DNA of 64,000 nt from Firmicutes bacterium OM04-13BH (lineage in GTDB: Bacteria; Bacillota; Clostridia; Lachnospirales; Lachnospiraceae). The notes beneath the pieces were generated by a model that had not been told where the DNA came from, searched no databases, and saw only the letters and a list, made by a program, of their open reading frames with translations. Made by a program: the position numbers and the translations under genes. The stretch spans positions 248,001-312,000 of the forward strand of contig QULP01000002.1 in the NCBI GenBank assembly GCA_003481745.1, read 5' to 3'. Positions 32,897 to 42,974 of this stretch are shown here, piece by piece (position 1 is the first letter of the stretch; every line of letters starts with the position of its first letter).

Positions 32897-34009
32897 ATGA
32901 TTCAATTCCAGAATAAGCGACTTTTTTTTGCAGCTTTTCTTCTTTTCTTTTCTGTTCTGCTTACCGGATGCGCCAGCAAAGAAGAAAAAGCCATCAGACA
33001 GACCATCAGCTCAGAACTTGACCATCTGGTATCACCGGATGCAACTCAGATAAATACTTATTTATCGTTCCAGCTTCTGTTTCCAGATGCACAGCAGGAT
33101 GACTCGTCTGATTTAGACCCTTCTATCACAGAAATTTTTACAGAATTCTATAAAAACTTTTCTTACAAAATTTCGGAAGTTTCATACGACGACAAATCTG
33201 CCTCTGCAGATGTTATCATTCACAATTTGGATACGCATGCCCTTGCAAAAGACTACGCAATTGCTGCCTTAAAAAAGAGAATCGAGGGTGACGCAAATCC
33301 ATCCCAGGTGGACTTTTCCTTAAGTGACTCTTATCTGCTGCTTGACAAGACGCTCAAAAATCATGATTATAAGCAGGTAGAATCTGATATTAAAGTCCAA
33401 CTAAAAAAGAAAAACAATGTATGGGAAATTGTGGAAGATACCGACTTTGATAATGAGCTATCCGGAAATTTTCTTACTTATATGTCTGATTCCAACCTGC
33501 TCTCTCCAAAACAGGTTGTCAAAATTCACTTTGATACCATCAAGAAATTTGATGCAGAACAGCTCAACCGTTATCTCTCATTAGACAGTCTGCTTAATAC
33601 AGACAATACTTATACCAGCTCCATCGCACACGCACTAGCTGAACAGATTCATAAATCTTTCGACTATAAGATTAAAAGTGACTCTGTAGAAAATAATTCT
33701 GCAAAAGTAGTGGTAAAAATTACCAGTACAGATTTTACAAGCATCCTTGAGACTTACCAGAAACAGATTTCTGAATGGGTACAGTCTTCCGATGCCCTTG
33801 AAGCCGGACTGCTTGGACGCCATGAAAAAGGCAGAGAGTTCTTGTTAAAAGCAATACAGGACAATACTGCAACTACAAGCGAAACGGTTGAAATTTCGCT
33901 TACAAACGACGGAACAAGCTGGAAGATGCAGATGGATCAGAATCTTGCACAGGCGATTTTAGGCGGGGTCAGCAGTACTCTTGCAGATGTACAGGAAGAT
34001 GTAGAGTAA
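32897..34009 (+). CDS. Lipoprotein with two repeated domains
   Basis: A 370-residue lipoprotein: signal peptide and lipobox LTGC (Cys near residue 25), then two similar domains of about 150 residues. Each has a segment of the type FYKNFSYKISEVSYDDKSA and HKSFDYKIKSDSVENNSAK, showing internal duplication. It resembles clostridial DUF5105-like lipoproteins; the role is unknown. The ATG at 32897 follows AAAGGAG; the frame opens at 32828. It is divergent from the adaptor-permease unit and might report on the same envelope condition. Confidence 0.8.
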   Translation: MIQFQNKRLFFAAFLLFFSVLLTGCASKEEKAIRQTISSELDHLVSPDATQINTYLSFQLLFPDAQQDDSSDLDPSITEIFTEFYKNFSYKISEVSYDDKSASADVIIHNLDTHALAKDYAIAALKKRIEGDANPSQVDFSLSDSYLLLDKTLKNHDYKQVESDIKVQLKKKNNVWEIVEDTDFDNELSGNFLTYMSDSNLLSPKQVVKIHFDTIKKFDAEQLNRYLSLDSLLNTDNTYTSSIAHALAEQIHKSFDYKIKSDSVENNSAKVVVKITSTDFTSILETYQKQISEWVQSSDALEAGLLGRHEKGREFLLKAIQDNTATTSETVEISLTNDGTSWKMQMDQNLAQAILGGVSSTLADVQEDVE

Positions 34010-34010
34010 A

Positions 34011-34057
34011 AAAATACCGAAGACTGTCTTTTACGACAATCTCCGGTATTTTTTTAT
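34011..34057. terminator. Bidirectional terminator between lipoprotein and aspS
   Basis: AAATACCGAAGA and TCTCCGGTATTT pair with one mismatch and are followed by T runs on both strands. The hairpin lies between two convergent genes. Confidence 0.85.
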
Positions 34058-34061
34058 GTTT

Positions 34062-35867
34062 TTATTTTTCTTCCGTTGTTTCTTCCGGTAAATCTACTTT
34101 GATACACAGTTCTTTCAACTGTTTTTCATCTACCACATTCGGAGCTTCTGACATCAGACAGGAAGCATCTTTTACTTTCGGGAAGGCAATAACCTCACGG
34201 ATAGAATCTTCTTTTGCCATCAACATAACCATACGGTCTAACCCATAAGCCAGTCCTGCGTGCGGAGGCACCCCATATTTGAATGCATTTAACAGGAAGC
34301 CAAACTGATTGTAGGCCTGTTCTTTGGTAAATCCAAGTACTTCAAACATTTTTTCCTGAATGTCATTCTGGTGAATTCTGACGCTTCCTCCACCGATTTC
34401 ATTTCCGTTCAGGACAATATCGTAAGCCTTTGCACGAACTGCACCCGGATCACTGTCAATCAAATGTAAGTCTTCTTCCATCGGCATTGTAAATGGATGA
34501 TGCATTGCTGTAAAGCGGTTTTCTTCTTCAGACCACTCTAATAATGGGAACTCTGTAATCCATACAAAACGGTATTCGTTCTTGTCAAGTAAATCCATCT
34601 GGCGTGCCATTTCAAGACGAAGTGCACCTAATATATCCCATACCAGTTTGGTTTTATCGGCTGCGAATAACAGTAAGTCTCCTGCTTCACCCTGCATCTT
34701 TTCAACAAGTGCTTTCATTTCTTCCTCTTTCATGAATTTACTGAAAGAAGATTTTAAAGTGCCGTCTTCATGAATTGCGATATAAGCAAGACCTTTTGCA
34801 CCGTATCCTTTTGCAAATTCAACCAGTTTGTCAATTTTCTTACGAGGCATACTGCCCTGTCCTTTTGCATTGATTCCACGGACACTTCCACCCATTTCCA
34901 GAGCACTCTTAAATACAACAAACTCACAGTCTTTTACAACATCAGAGACATCTGTCAGTTCCATTCCAAAACGTAAATCCGGTTTATCCGAACCAAAACG
35001 GTTCATTGCTTCTTTCCAGGTCATTCTCTGAATTGGAAGCTGTACTTCTACTCCAAGTACTTCTTTAAACAGATGAGCCAGCATACGTTCATTTACATCG
35101 ATAACATCATCTACATCCACGAAAGATAATTCCATATCAATCTGAGTAAATTCCGGCTGACGGTCTGCACGTAAGTCTTCATCACGGAAACATTTTGCAA
35201 TCTGGAAATAACGGTCATAACCGGAGCACATTAAAAGCTGCTTAAAAATCTGAGGAGACTGCGGTAATGCATAGAAACTTCCCGGATGAATACGGCTCGG
35301 TACCAGATAATCTCTTGCACCTTCCGGTGTACTCTTATTTAAAATCGGAGTTTCAATCTCTAAAAATCCCTCATCCGCTAAGAACTGACGAACCAGTACT
35401 GCTACTTTAGAACGCAGTATCAGATTTTTTTGAAGGTCTGGTCTTCTTAAATCAAGATAACGGTATTTTAAACGTACTTCTTCTCTTGTCTTGCTGTTCT
35501 CTTCAATTGGGAACGGCGGTGTCTCGGATTCAGAAAGTACACGAAGAGAATTGGCACGGATTTCAATTTCTCCTGTTGCCAGATTTTCATTGACAGCACC
35601 GGAACGTGCTTCCACATGTCCGGTTACTGCAATGACAAATTCACTTCTTAATTTTCCGGCTTTTTCAAATCCCTCTGCATCAATATCTCCATTTTCAAAG
35701 ATAATCTGCATAATACCGGAACGGTCACGAAGGTCTACAAAGACAATACCGCCTTTATTACGACTCTTCTGCACCCAGCCCATAAGGGTTACCGTGCTTC
35801 CGATTTCTGCTTTTGTAACTTCCGCACATCTGTGGGTTCTCTTTAACCCTTTCATTGATTCTGCCAT
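34062..35867 (-). CDS. aspS: Aspartate-tRNA ligase
   Basis: A 601-residue bacterial-type AspRS (class IIb), charging tRNA-Asp. It has the N-terminal OB anticodon domain (residues 15-110, VTLMGWVQKSRNKGGIVFVDLRDRSG), motif 2 FRDEDLRADRQPEFTQID, the bacterial GAD insertion (about 310-420) and motif 3 GLAYGLDRMVML. It is the last gene of a unit with hisS, the HD protein and hemZ, 68 bases after hisS. No T-box is seen. Confidence 0.98.
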   Translation of the reverse strand: MAESMKGLKRTHRCAEVTKAEIGSTVTLMGWVQKSRNKGGIVFVDLRDRSGIMQIIFENGDIDAEGFEKAGKLRSEFVIAVTGHVEARSGAVNENLATGEIEIRANSLRVLSESETPPFPIEENSKTREEVRLKYRYLDLRRPDLQKNLILRSKVAVLVRQFLADEGFLEIETPILNKSTPEGARDYLVPSRIHPGSFYALPQSPQIFKQLLMCSGYDRYFQIAKCFRDEDLRADRQPEFTQIDMELSFVDVDDVIDVNERMLAHLFKEVLGVEVQLPIQRMTWKEAMNRFGSDKPDLRFGMELTDVSDVVKDCEFVVFKSALEMGGSVRGINAKGQGSMPRKKIDKLVEFAKGYGAKGLAYIAIHEDGTLKSSFSKFMKEEEMKALVEKMQGEAGDLLLFAADKTKLVWDILGALRLEMARQMDLLDKNEYRFVWITEFPLLEWSEEENRFTAMHHPFTMPMEEDLHLIDSDPGAVRAKAYDIVLNGNEIGGGSVRIHQNDIQEKMFEVLGFTKEQAYNQFGFLLNAFKYGVPPHAGLAYGLDRMVMLMAKEDSIREVIAFPKVKDASCLMSEAPNVVDEKQLKELCIKVDLPEETTEEK

Positions 35868-35935
35868 TGTAATTCTTCTCCCTTAAATTCACTTAGAGCT
35901 TTCGTACATCGTAAATGATGTATTAGTTGCCGAAA

Positions 35936-37186
35936 TTAATCGTTATAAATTTCTTCGATGATTTCATAGCCTTCGGAAAGAAGCTGCTCTTTCTGGAATT
36001 TTTTATTTTTCTTCATATATACGATATTAATATTTTTACCTGCTTTTCTTTCTTCACCGGCTTTTTTAACAACCTCTACCAGTTTAGCAGATGAGAGTTT
36101 TTTGTCAAGCAGATATGCTTTTTTATCTGCGCTTCCCGGAACTTTAAATCCTTTTTCCATTAACAGCATAACGATTCTCTCAAATCCAATCGAAAATCCG
36201 GTTGCCGGTGTCGGTGTTCCTGTGAATTTTCCAATCATTTCATCATAGCGTCCGCCACCGCCTACACTTCCTGCAAATCCATCAATACTGATTTCAAAGA
36301 TTGGTCCTGTATAGTAAGACATTCCACGAACCAGTGTCGGATCAAATTTAATTTCAAAGTTTGCTGTTTTTGCTTCTAATACACTTTCGATAATTGTTGT
36401 CATATTGTCTGCAATTTCCGGTGCAAGGAAGCCTTCCAGTTTCTCTTTGCAGTAAAGTACTCCATCGATTCCATCACTGATTTTATCAAATAAATCAATG
36501 TATTTTTCAATGCTTTCTTTTGCAAATCCGGATTCTTCAAGTTCTGCTGCAACACCGTCTAAACCAATTTTATCCATTTTATCTAAGATAATAAATACCT
36601 GATCATAAGATTCTTCTGCAAATCCACTGTAAGCAGCCATTGCTTTTAAGAAACGTCTGTCATTGATACGGATAGTAAAGCTGTCGAAGTCCAGTTTTCC
36701 TACCAGAGTAGAAGTTGCAAGGATAACATCAATTTCAGCAAGATTGGTCGGCTCACCTAAAATGTCGATATCACACTGCATAAACTGACGGAAACGTCCT
36801 CTCTGCGGTCTGTCTGCACGGAATACATTTCCAATCTGAAGTGCTTTAAACGGAGATGGCAGCTCATTTGCATTATTTGAATAGAAACGGCAAAGCGGTA
36901 CAGTCAGGTCATAACGAAGACCGCTGTCTACTAAATCATTTTCTTCTTTTGCTTCACTGATTTTTAATTTTTCTCCACGTTTTAAGATACGGAAAATCAG
37001 TTTTTCATTATCTCCACCCTGTTTGCTGGTTAAGTTTTCAATGTGTTCTACACAAGGAGTTTCCATAGAAGTAAAACCAAACTGTTTGTAAGTCTCTTTG
37101 ATTAATCCGATTAAGTAATCACGGATTTCCATCTCTCTTGGTAAAATGTCTTTCATTCCTGTTACTGGTTTTTTCTTTAACTGCAT
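35936..37186 (-). CDS. hisS: Histidine-tRNA ligase
   Basis: A 416-residue class IIa HisRS. Motif 1 region near residue 40, motif 2 FRADRPQRGRFRQFMQCDID, the HisRS-specific LVRGMSYYTGPIFEI and motif 3 TGFSIGFERIVML are present. The C-terminal anticodon domain is complete. AGGAG precedes the ATG, which lies within the 3' end of the HD gene, so translation is coupled. It is upstream of aspS as in most clostridia. Confidence 0.98.
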   Translation of the reverse strand: MQLKKKPVTGMKDILPREMEIRDYLIGLIKETYKQFGFTSMETPCVEHIENLTSKQGGDNEKLIFRILKRGEKLKISEAKEENDLVDSGLRYDLTVPLCRFYSNNANELPSPFKALQIGNVFRADRPQRGRFRQFMQCDIDILGEPTNLAEIDVILATSTLVGKLDFDSFTIRINDRRFLKAMAAYSGFAEESYDQVFIILDKMDKIGLDGVAAELEESGFAKESIEKYIDLFDKISDGIDGVLYCKEKLEGFLAPEIADNMTTIIESVLEAKTANFEIKFDPTLVRGMSYYTGPIFEISIDGFAGSVGGGGRYDEMIGKFTGTPTPATGFSIGFERIVMLLMEKGFKVPGSADKKAYLLDKKLSSAKLVEVVKKAGEERKAGKNINIVYMKKNKKFQKEQLLSEGYEIIEEIYND

Positions 37187-37770
37187 ATCACTTTCTCCTT
37201 TTCTTTCTCTTCCTCATGCATTGTTCTTTGAAATGCAAGAAATATTTTCATATCAAAATTTTTCACTTCATCAATGAGCATTTCCATTGCCACTTCCGGC
37301 GAAAATGCATCTCGATAGCTTCTTTTTGACGTCAATGCTGCATATACATCACAAATTCTTAAAATTCTTGCGCCAAGCGGAATTTCCTCTCCTGATAAAT
37401 TTTTCGGATATCCACTGCCGTCATAGTTTTCATGATGATAATAAATACTTTCGAGTATAAAATCAGAATATCCTCTTTCTTTTAAACTCTCATACCCTAA
37501 CTTGGGATGCTTTCTGACATACTTGATTTCCTCTACAATAAGAGGTTTTTCTTCAGCCATAATATAATTTCTAAGCTTTAATTTTCCAATATCATGCAGA
37601 ATCCCTGCAACCGCAAGCTCATGACACATTGTCTCTTCCAGACCAAGCATTTTTCCGGTTCGATATGCCAGATTACTTACCTGTATTCCGTGTTTGATTT
37701 CTTTTTCCAGATCAAACGTAATCAAATGCATCAATGGTTCAGATGAAGCCTCTTGTATTGCTTCACTCAT
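37177..37770 (-). CDS. HD-GYP-like domain phosphohydrolase
   Basis: A 197-residue HD domain protein: HELAVAGILHDIGKLKL carries the HD pair, followed by HHENYDGSGYP (HHE and a GYP-like motif) and LGARILRICDVYAALTS. These are the features of HD-GYP cyclic-di-GMP phosphodiesterases in stand-alone form. ATG at 37770 preferred over 37779. It overlaps hemZ at its start and hisS at its end, so it is tightly embedded in the hemZ-hisS-aspS unit. No receiver or sensor domain is attached. Confidence 0.85.
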   Translation of the reverse strand: MSEAIQEASSEPLMHLITFDLEKEIKHGIQVSNLAYRTGKMLGLEETMCHELAVAGILHDIGKLKLRNYIMAEEKPLIVEEIKYVRKHPKLGYESLKERGYSDFILESIYYHHENYDGSGYPKNLSGEEIPLGARILRICDVYAALTSKRSYRDAFSPEVAMEMLIDEVKNFDMKIFLAFQRTMHEEEKEKEKVICS

Positions 37771-39265
37771 CCTGTGCACTTCCTATCTCCAGATATTTCT
37801 TTAATCCACTTCTTTTACGCTCAATCATTTCGTCAATTCTGGAAATATAATTCGTTACATCTTTTACATTTTCTGCACGCTCAATCCGCGCTCCGTCTTC
37901 AAAAACAAATTTTGTCGATGCACCTGCACCTGCCGCAATAATCGACTGTTTTTCCTCCATAATCAGAATATTATAAATTCCTGCCTTATCCTCTTTGGCA
38001 TACCCGACATTTTCAAGATTACCGGACATATTTTTCTGGCGGTATAAATAATATGGACCCATGCCACACTCTCTGGCACAATTCATTGCCATATCCATAA
38101 TCTCCTGATTATTTTCAAAGGACATCTCCTGATATCGGTCTTGAAACAGATGGAGTCTGGTTGCACGCTTGATTGCCAGTGAATGAACGGTAAGACTGTC
38201 CGGCTCCATCTTCTTTACTTCTTCTAATGTTTTTTGTACATCTTTGGCGCACTCACCCGGCAGACCTACAATTAAATCCATGTTTATATTATCAAATCCA
38301 CATTCCCTCGCTAGCGCGAAGGCGTGTCGTGTATCCTCCACCGTATGTCTGCGTCCAATTAAATCCAGCGTTGCCTGATTCATCGTCTGAGGATTCACAG
38401 AAATTCTTGTAACCGGATATTTTCGAATCACTTCGAGTTTTTCTCTGGTAATACTATCCGGACGTCCTGCCTCTATGGTGTATTCTTTCACTTCACGGGT
38501 CGGGAAACAACATTCAATATGAGAAAGCAACCTCTCTAACTGTTCCGGCTCTAAAGTCGTAGGTGTTCCACCTCCGATATAAATTGTATCAAGTGTCCGC
38601 ACTTTCATGGTCTCTCCAATGTAAGTCAGCTCCTTACAAAGTGCATCCAGATAGGCATCCACTTTATCTCTCCACTTCGCTAAAGGATAAGAGCTAAACG
38701 AACAATAGAGGCAAATACTTGGGCAAAACGGAATTCCCACATAAAGACTATAGCCATTTTTATAATCAATGTCTGCTAAGAGTGCTCGTTCCCGATTTGC
38801 AATTGTAATCGCCAGTGCTGTCTTTTCATTACTCGTATAATAAGTATTTCTCATAAACTCAGCGGTTTCCACATTGCTCATTCCACTTTCAATCAGTCCC
38901 ATTGCAATCTTTGTCGGACGGATTCCGGTTAAATCTCCCCATGGAAGCACTTTTTTTGTTTCTTTTGAAAGTCCACGATACAATGCCTGCTTTAACTTAT
39001 TTTTTCTCTCTTTTCGCTCATCATCCGAAGCCAAAAAAATCGTTTCCTCAAACACCGTTTCTTTATTTTTCAAAATTTCCAGTCTGGTATCTTCCTTGTT
39101 ATAGGTGATTTTCACCACAAGAAAAGCTTCTTCTTTTTCTTGAAAAGCTTCTGTTTTTTCCTCTCCCTCATAAAGAATTGAAACCTCTTCCTGAGGATAA
39201 AACGCTTTAATCAGAGTATACGCATCATACTCAAATTCTTTTTTATTAAATACTATGTCTATCAT
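37763..39265 (-). CDS. hemZ: Coproporphyrinogen dehydrogenase HemZ (radical SAM)
   Basis: A 500-residue radical SAM enzyme of the HemN/HemZ group. The cluster motif CPSICLYCSF (CxxxCxxC, near residue 180), GGGTPTTLEPEQL, and the N-terminal domain (1-165) specific to HemZ are present. In Bacillus-type organisms HemZ converts coproporphyrinogen III anaerobically; in heme-lacking clostridia its true substrate is uncertain. It lies downstream of an MBL hydrolase by 23 bases and overlaps the HD gene. Confidence 0.92.
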   Translation of the reverse strand: MIDIVFNKKEFEYDAYTLIKAFYPQEEVSILYEGEEKTEAFQEKEEAFLVVKITYNKEDTRLEILKNKETVFEETIFLASDDERKERKNKLKQALYRGLSKETKKVLPWGDLTGIRPTKIAMGLIESGMSNVETAEFMRNTYYTSNEKTALAITIANRERALLADIDYKNGYSLYVGIPFCPSICLYCSFSSYPLAKWRDKVDAYLDALCKELTYIGETMKVRTLDTIYIGGGTPTTLEPEQLERLLSHIECCFPTREVKEYTIEAGRPDSITREKLEVIRKYPVTRISVNPQTMNQATLDLIGRRHTVEDTRHAFALARECGFDNINMDLIVGLPGECAKDVQKTLEEVKKMEPDSLTVHSLAIKRATRLHLFQDRYQEMSFENNQEIMDMAMNCARECGMGPYYLYRQKNMSGNLENVGYAKEDKAGIYNILIMEEKQSIIAAGAGASTKFVFEDGARIERAENVKDVTNYISRIDEMIERKRSGLKKYLEIGSAQDE

Positions 39266-39288
39266 ATAGATTCCTCTTTTGATACTTT

Positions 39289-39921
39289 TTATAGATAAGG
39301 ATTATATGATTTTTCATGACGAATACTGGTTTCATTTCCGTGTCCCGGATAAATTTGTACTTCCTGCGGAAGATGATCAATGATTTTATGAAGACTAATC
39401 TGCATCTGCGCAAAACTTCCTCCTGGCAAATCGCATCTTCCACAGTTTCCTTCAAAAATAGTATCCCCGCTCATGAGAAGTTCTTCCTCTTCAAAGTAAT
39501 AACAACAAGAACCTTCTGTGTGTCCAGGAGTCAGATACATGCGAATTTTAGATCCTGCAAGTTCTATCTCCTGTCCATCTTCCAAATATTCATCTGCTTC
39601 TACCGTATATCCTCTTCCTTCCCATTCAAGAGAAAGATTAATTTCAGGATTGGAAAGTGTCTCTTTTTCTGCTTTTGATGCAAAAATTGGAATTTTCCAT
39701 TCCTGTCTTAATTCATTTACTGCCATCATATGGTCATAATGTCCATGAGTCAGTAAAATTGCAACTGGTTTTTTCCCCAGTTTCTCAATCATTTTGCTAA
39801 TGCGTTCTGCTTCTGCACCCGGGTCTACTAAAATCAACTCTGTCGTCTCTTTGTTTTGCAGAAAATAGCAGTTCGTCATAACCGGTCCTACCACAAGTGA
39901 CCTGAGATTTAAGTTCTTCAT
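39289..39921 (-). CDS. MBL-fold hydrolase, glyoxalase II-like
   Basis: A 210-residue metallo-beta-lactamase-fold protein. It has THGHYDHM (HxHxDH metal site), GHTEGSCCYYF, the bridging aspartate in LMSGDTIF and final histidine in YPGHGNETS. Proteins of this size next to hemZ and relA are common in clostridia and are annotated as hydroxyacylglutathione hydrolases, though glutathione is often absent, so the thiol substrate is unknown. It is between relA/spoT and hemZ in the same direction. Confidence 0.92.
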   Translation of the reverse strand: MKNLNLRSLVVGPVMTNCYFLQNKETTELILVDPGAEAERISKMIEKLGKKPVAILLTHGHYDHMMAVNELRQEWKIPIFASKAEKETLSNPEINLSLEWEGRGYTVEADEYLEDGQEIELAGSKIRMYLTPGHTEGSCCYYFEEEELLMSGDTIFEGNCGRCDLPGGSFAQMQISLHKIIDHLPQEVQIYPGHGNETSIRHEKSYNPYL

Positions 39922-39945
39922 CGCTTTGCTCCTTCTCTATCTAAC

Positions 39946-40005
39946 GTACTCTTGGAATCTTTCTATGTTAATTTCGCAAAAAAACATGAAAAATTCCGAG
40001 AGTAC
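39946..40005. repeat. Imperfect palindrome between relA/spoT and the MBL gene
   Basis: GTACTCTTGGAATCTTTC (39946-39963) pairs with GAAAAATTCCGAGAGTAC (39988-40005) with few mismatches. It has no terminal T run, so it is not a standard terminator. A related half-site lies at 23296. Confidence 0.6.
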
Positions 40006-40011
40006 ATCCTA

Positions 40012-42330
40012 TCAACCGGTTGTTCGTTCAATATCTTTTACGCTCTCTATCTGTCTGATTTTTGTAATCAGACTCTGGAGCTCTTCCTTACTCTTTACAT
40101 CAAATGCCAGACTGATGGTTGCAATTCCCTGTTTGCTTGTTCTGGTATTAATCGATGAAATATCAATTTTTCGTTCTGTAAAAATTTTTGAAACGTCTAC
40201 AATCAAGCCGGTACGGTTATACGCATAAATCGTAATCTCTGCCGTATACTGTTCATTTTCTCCACCGCCTGTTGTACTCTCCCATTCTGCTTCCATCAGA
40301 CGCTGGCGTTCTTCTGCTGACATATTTAAGACATTGACACAATCCGTACGATGAATCGTAACACCGCGTCCACGTGTAACATAAGCTACAATTTCATCTC
40401 CCGGAAGCGGATTGCAGCATTTTGGATAACGGGCATTTAAATCATTCATTCCTTTTATAATAATCCCGCTTTTTCCTTTATGTGGACGAATCTTTTCTTT
40501 ATTGTTCTCCGATGCTGCCTCTAATACTTTCTCATCAGTCAGTTCTGCCTTATGGTCTTTATTATACAGCTCTAACAGCTTATTTAAAACCTGACCTTCT
40601 TTTAAACCGCCATGTCCAACGGCAGCAAGTACGGAGTCCCAGTCACGGAAACCATATTTTTTCATAACGGCTTCCAGATATTTCTGCTTTGTCAGATTTC
40701 CAAGAGAAAAACCTTTTACTTTTGCATACTGGTTCAACATCTCTTTTCCTTTTAAGATATTGTCCTCTTTTCTCTCCTGTTTAAACCACTGATTAATCTT
40801 ATTTTTAGCCTGTGTACTTTTTACTACTTTTAACCAGTCACGACTTGGACCTTTTGAGTTCTGTGAAGTGATAATCTCAATTCTGTCTCCATTTTTAATC
40901 ACATACTCAATCGGAACCAATTTTCCATTGACACGCGCTCCAACCATTTTATTTCCAACTGCACTATGTACATTGTACGCAAAATCAATCGGAGTTGAGC
41001 CATTTGGAAGAGTCTTAACATCTCCTGCCGGTGTAAAGCAGTATACACTTTCTGAAAATAAATCGAGGTCATTTTTTAACAGACTCAAAAATTCTTTATT
41101 GTCAGACATATCTCTCTGCCATTCCAGAATCTGACGCAGCCAACTCATCTTTTCTTCTTCCTGACGAGTTGTATTTTCCTTTCCGCCATTATTGGAAACC
41201 TCTTTATATTTCCAGTGGGCAGCAATACCATATTCTGCTGTTCTGTGCATTTCAAACGTACGAATCTGGATTTCAAACGGCTGTCCTTTCGGTCCAATCA
41301 AGGTTGTATGAAGCGACTGATACATATTTGGTTTTGGCATTGCAATATAGTCTTTAAAACGCCCCGGAACCGGTTTATACATTTCATGAATAATTCCAAG
41401 ACAGGCATAACAGTCTCTCACGGTATCTACGATAATACGCACTGCAAATAAATCATAAATCTGATCGAGTGTTTTATCCTGATTGACCATCTTTTTATAG
41501 ATGCTGAAAAAATGTTTGACACGTCCGTCAATCTGTGCATGAATTCCAGCATTCTCAATATGCTGTCTTACCTCTTTTACAATCTCTCCCACAAAAAGTT
41601 CTCTTTCACTTTTTCTGAGATTGATTTTTTCTACCAAATCATAATACACATCTGGTTTCAGATATTTTAATGACAGGTCATCTAATTCTATTTTTACTTT
41701 TGAAATACCAAGACGCTGTGCAATCGGTGCATAGATATCCATGGTTTCTCTGGCTTTTTCTTTCTGCTTATGAGGCGGCATATATTTCAATGTTCTCATA
41801 TTATGCAGACGGTCCGCCAATTTAATCAAAATAACACGAATATCTTTTGCCATGGCAAGAAACATTTTTCTTAAATTTTCCGCCTGCACTTCTATCTTGT
41901 CCGCCGAGTAACTCAACTGTCCCAGTTTGGTTACTCCGTCTACCAAAAGAGAAACCTCTGCGCTGAACTCTTCGGTAATTTCTTCGGTTGTCATAACCGT
42001 ATCTTCGACAACGTCATGCAAAAGCCCTGCAACAATCGTCTCTTTATCCAGCTCTAAATCTGCCAGAATAATTGCAACACAAAGCGGATGAATAATATAG
42101 GGTTCTCCTGATTTTCTCAGCTGTCCCTTATGCGCATTATTTGCAATCTGGTACGCCTTTTCTATCATGGAAATATCAGTAGACGGATGGTACTTCTTTA
42201 CACTTGAAATCAGTTCCTTATATAAAATCTCCGGACTGGTAAAATCTTCCATGGTTTTGACGCTTGCATCTGCTTTTTTAATTTTAGCAATTTCGTCGTC
42301 CTGAAGCGATGATGTATGATTTTTTTCCAT
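40012..42330 (-). CDS. relA: (p)ppGpp synthetase/hydrolase, RelA/SpoT family
   Basis: About 772 residues of the bifunctional Rel type: HD hydrolase domain (HAHKGQLRKSGEPYIIHP; HDVVEDT intact), synthetase domain (RHKQ-region; KPNMYQSLHTTLIG; EIQIRTFEMHRTAEYGIAAHW), TGS domain (VYCFTPAGDVKTLPNGSTPIDFAY) and a C-terminal ACT domain. It makes and degrades the stringent-response alarmone in the cytoplasm. ATG at 42330 follows AGGTG; the frame is open to 42387, inside apt. It is just downstream of apt, the usual clostridial order recJ-apt-relA. Confidence 0.97.
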   Translation of the reverse strand: MEKNHTSSLQDDEIAKIKKADASVKTMEDFTSPEILYKELISSVKKYHPSTDISMIEKAYQIANNAHKGQLRKSGEPYIIHPLCVAIILADLELDKETIVAGLLHDVVEDTVMTTEEITEEFSAEVSLLVDGVTKLGQLSYSADKIEVQAENLRKMFLAMAKDIRVILIKLADRLHNMRTLKYMPPHKQKEKARETMDIYAPIAQRLGISKVKIELDDLSLKYLKPDVYYDLVEKINLRKSERELFVGEIVKEVRQHIENAGIHAQIDGRVKHFFSIYKKMVNQDKTLDQIYDLFAVRIIVDTVRDCYACLGIIHEMYKPVPGRFKDYIAMPKPNMYQSLHTTLIGPKGQPFEIQIRTFEMHRTAEYGIAAHWKYKEVSNNGGKENTTRQEEEKMSWLRQILEWQRDMSDNKEFLSLLKNDLDLFSESVYCFTPAGDVKTLPNGSTPIDFAYNVHSAVGNKMVGARVNGKLVPIEYVIKNGDRIEIITSQNSKGPSRDWLKVVKSTQAKNKINQWFKQERKEDNILKGKEMLNQYAKVKGFSLGNLTKQKYLEAVMKKYGFRDWDSVLAAVGHGGLKEGQVLNKLLELYNKDHKAELTDEKVLEAASENNKEKIRPHKGKSGIIIKGMNDLNARYPKCCNPLPGDEIVAYVTRGRGVTIHRTDCVNVLNMSAEERQRLMEAEWESTTGGGENEQYTAEITIYAYNRTGLIVDVSKIFTERKIDISSINTRTSKQGIATISLAFDVKSKEELQSLITKIRQIESVKDIERTTG

Positions 42331-42349
42331 ATCTTCGTTCACCTGATTT

Positions 42350-42874
42350 CTATTTTCCCTGATATTTGATAACAGATTCCACGTCATATCCTTTCAGACG
42401 TTCTCTTCCTTTTAATCCTTCCAGTTCCATTAAAAAGATAACTTTTACAACTGTTCCACCTAATTCTTCTACCAATTTGGCAGCTGCTTCAATGGTTCCC
42501 CCTGTTGCAATCAAATCATCTACAATTACTACTTTCTGACCTGGTTTAATAGAATCTTTATGCATTTCAATGGTTGCACTTCCATATTCCAGATCATAAC
42601 TTTTTTCTACTGTCTCGCAAGGAAGCTTTCCTTTTTTTCTTACCAGAACCAACGGTTTATGTAAGTTATACGCGATTGGAGCTCCAAAAATAAATCCTCT
42701 TGATTCTGTTCCTACAATAACATCTGCATCCGTATCTTCCAAAAGTGCCTGCATGGAATCTACTGCTAACTTTAATCCATCCGCATCCTGCAAAATGCTT
42801 GTTACATCTCTGAAAATAATTCCAGGCTCCGGAAAATCCGGAATACTTCTTACATATTCTTCCAGCTTTTTCAT
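42350..42874 (-). CDS. apt: Adenine phosphoribosyltransferase
   Basis: A 174-residue APRT converting adenine and PRPP to AMP. FPEPGIIFRDVTSIL at the N-terminus, RKKGKLPCET, and the PRPP-binding VVIVDDLIATGGTIEAA are all present. It lies between recJ and relA/spoT, 100 bases after recJ. The start has GGAAGAACG-like purine-rich sequence upstream. Confidence 0.97.
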   Translation of the reverse strand: MKKLEEYVRSIPDFPEPGIIFRDVTSILQDADGLKLAVDSMQALLEDTDADVIVGTESRGFIFGAPIAYNLHKPLVLVRKKGKLPCETVEKSYDLEYGSATIEMHKDSIKPGQKVVIVDDLIATGGTIEAAAKLVEELGGTVVKVIFLMELEGLKGRERLKGYDVESVIKYQGK

Positions 42875-42974
42875 AATTCGTTCTTCCCCGCTTCCTCTTT
42901 TATATTTTCGAATTTGTCAATTTAAATCGAATTTTTAAATGTGATATTTAGTATAACATCTTTTCATTTCGGGA

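Noticed and set aside
35868..35935. T-box riboswitch before aspS
   Set aside because: The gap after hisS is only 68 bases and shows no T-box sequence; likewise none was seen before argS or hisS.
37763..39265. Complete heme pathway around hemZ
   Set aside because: No other heme genes are nearby; hemZ is often isolated in clostridia.
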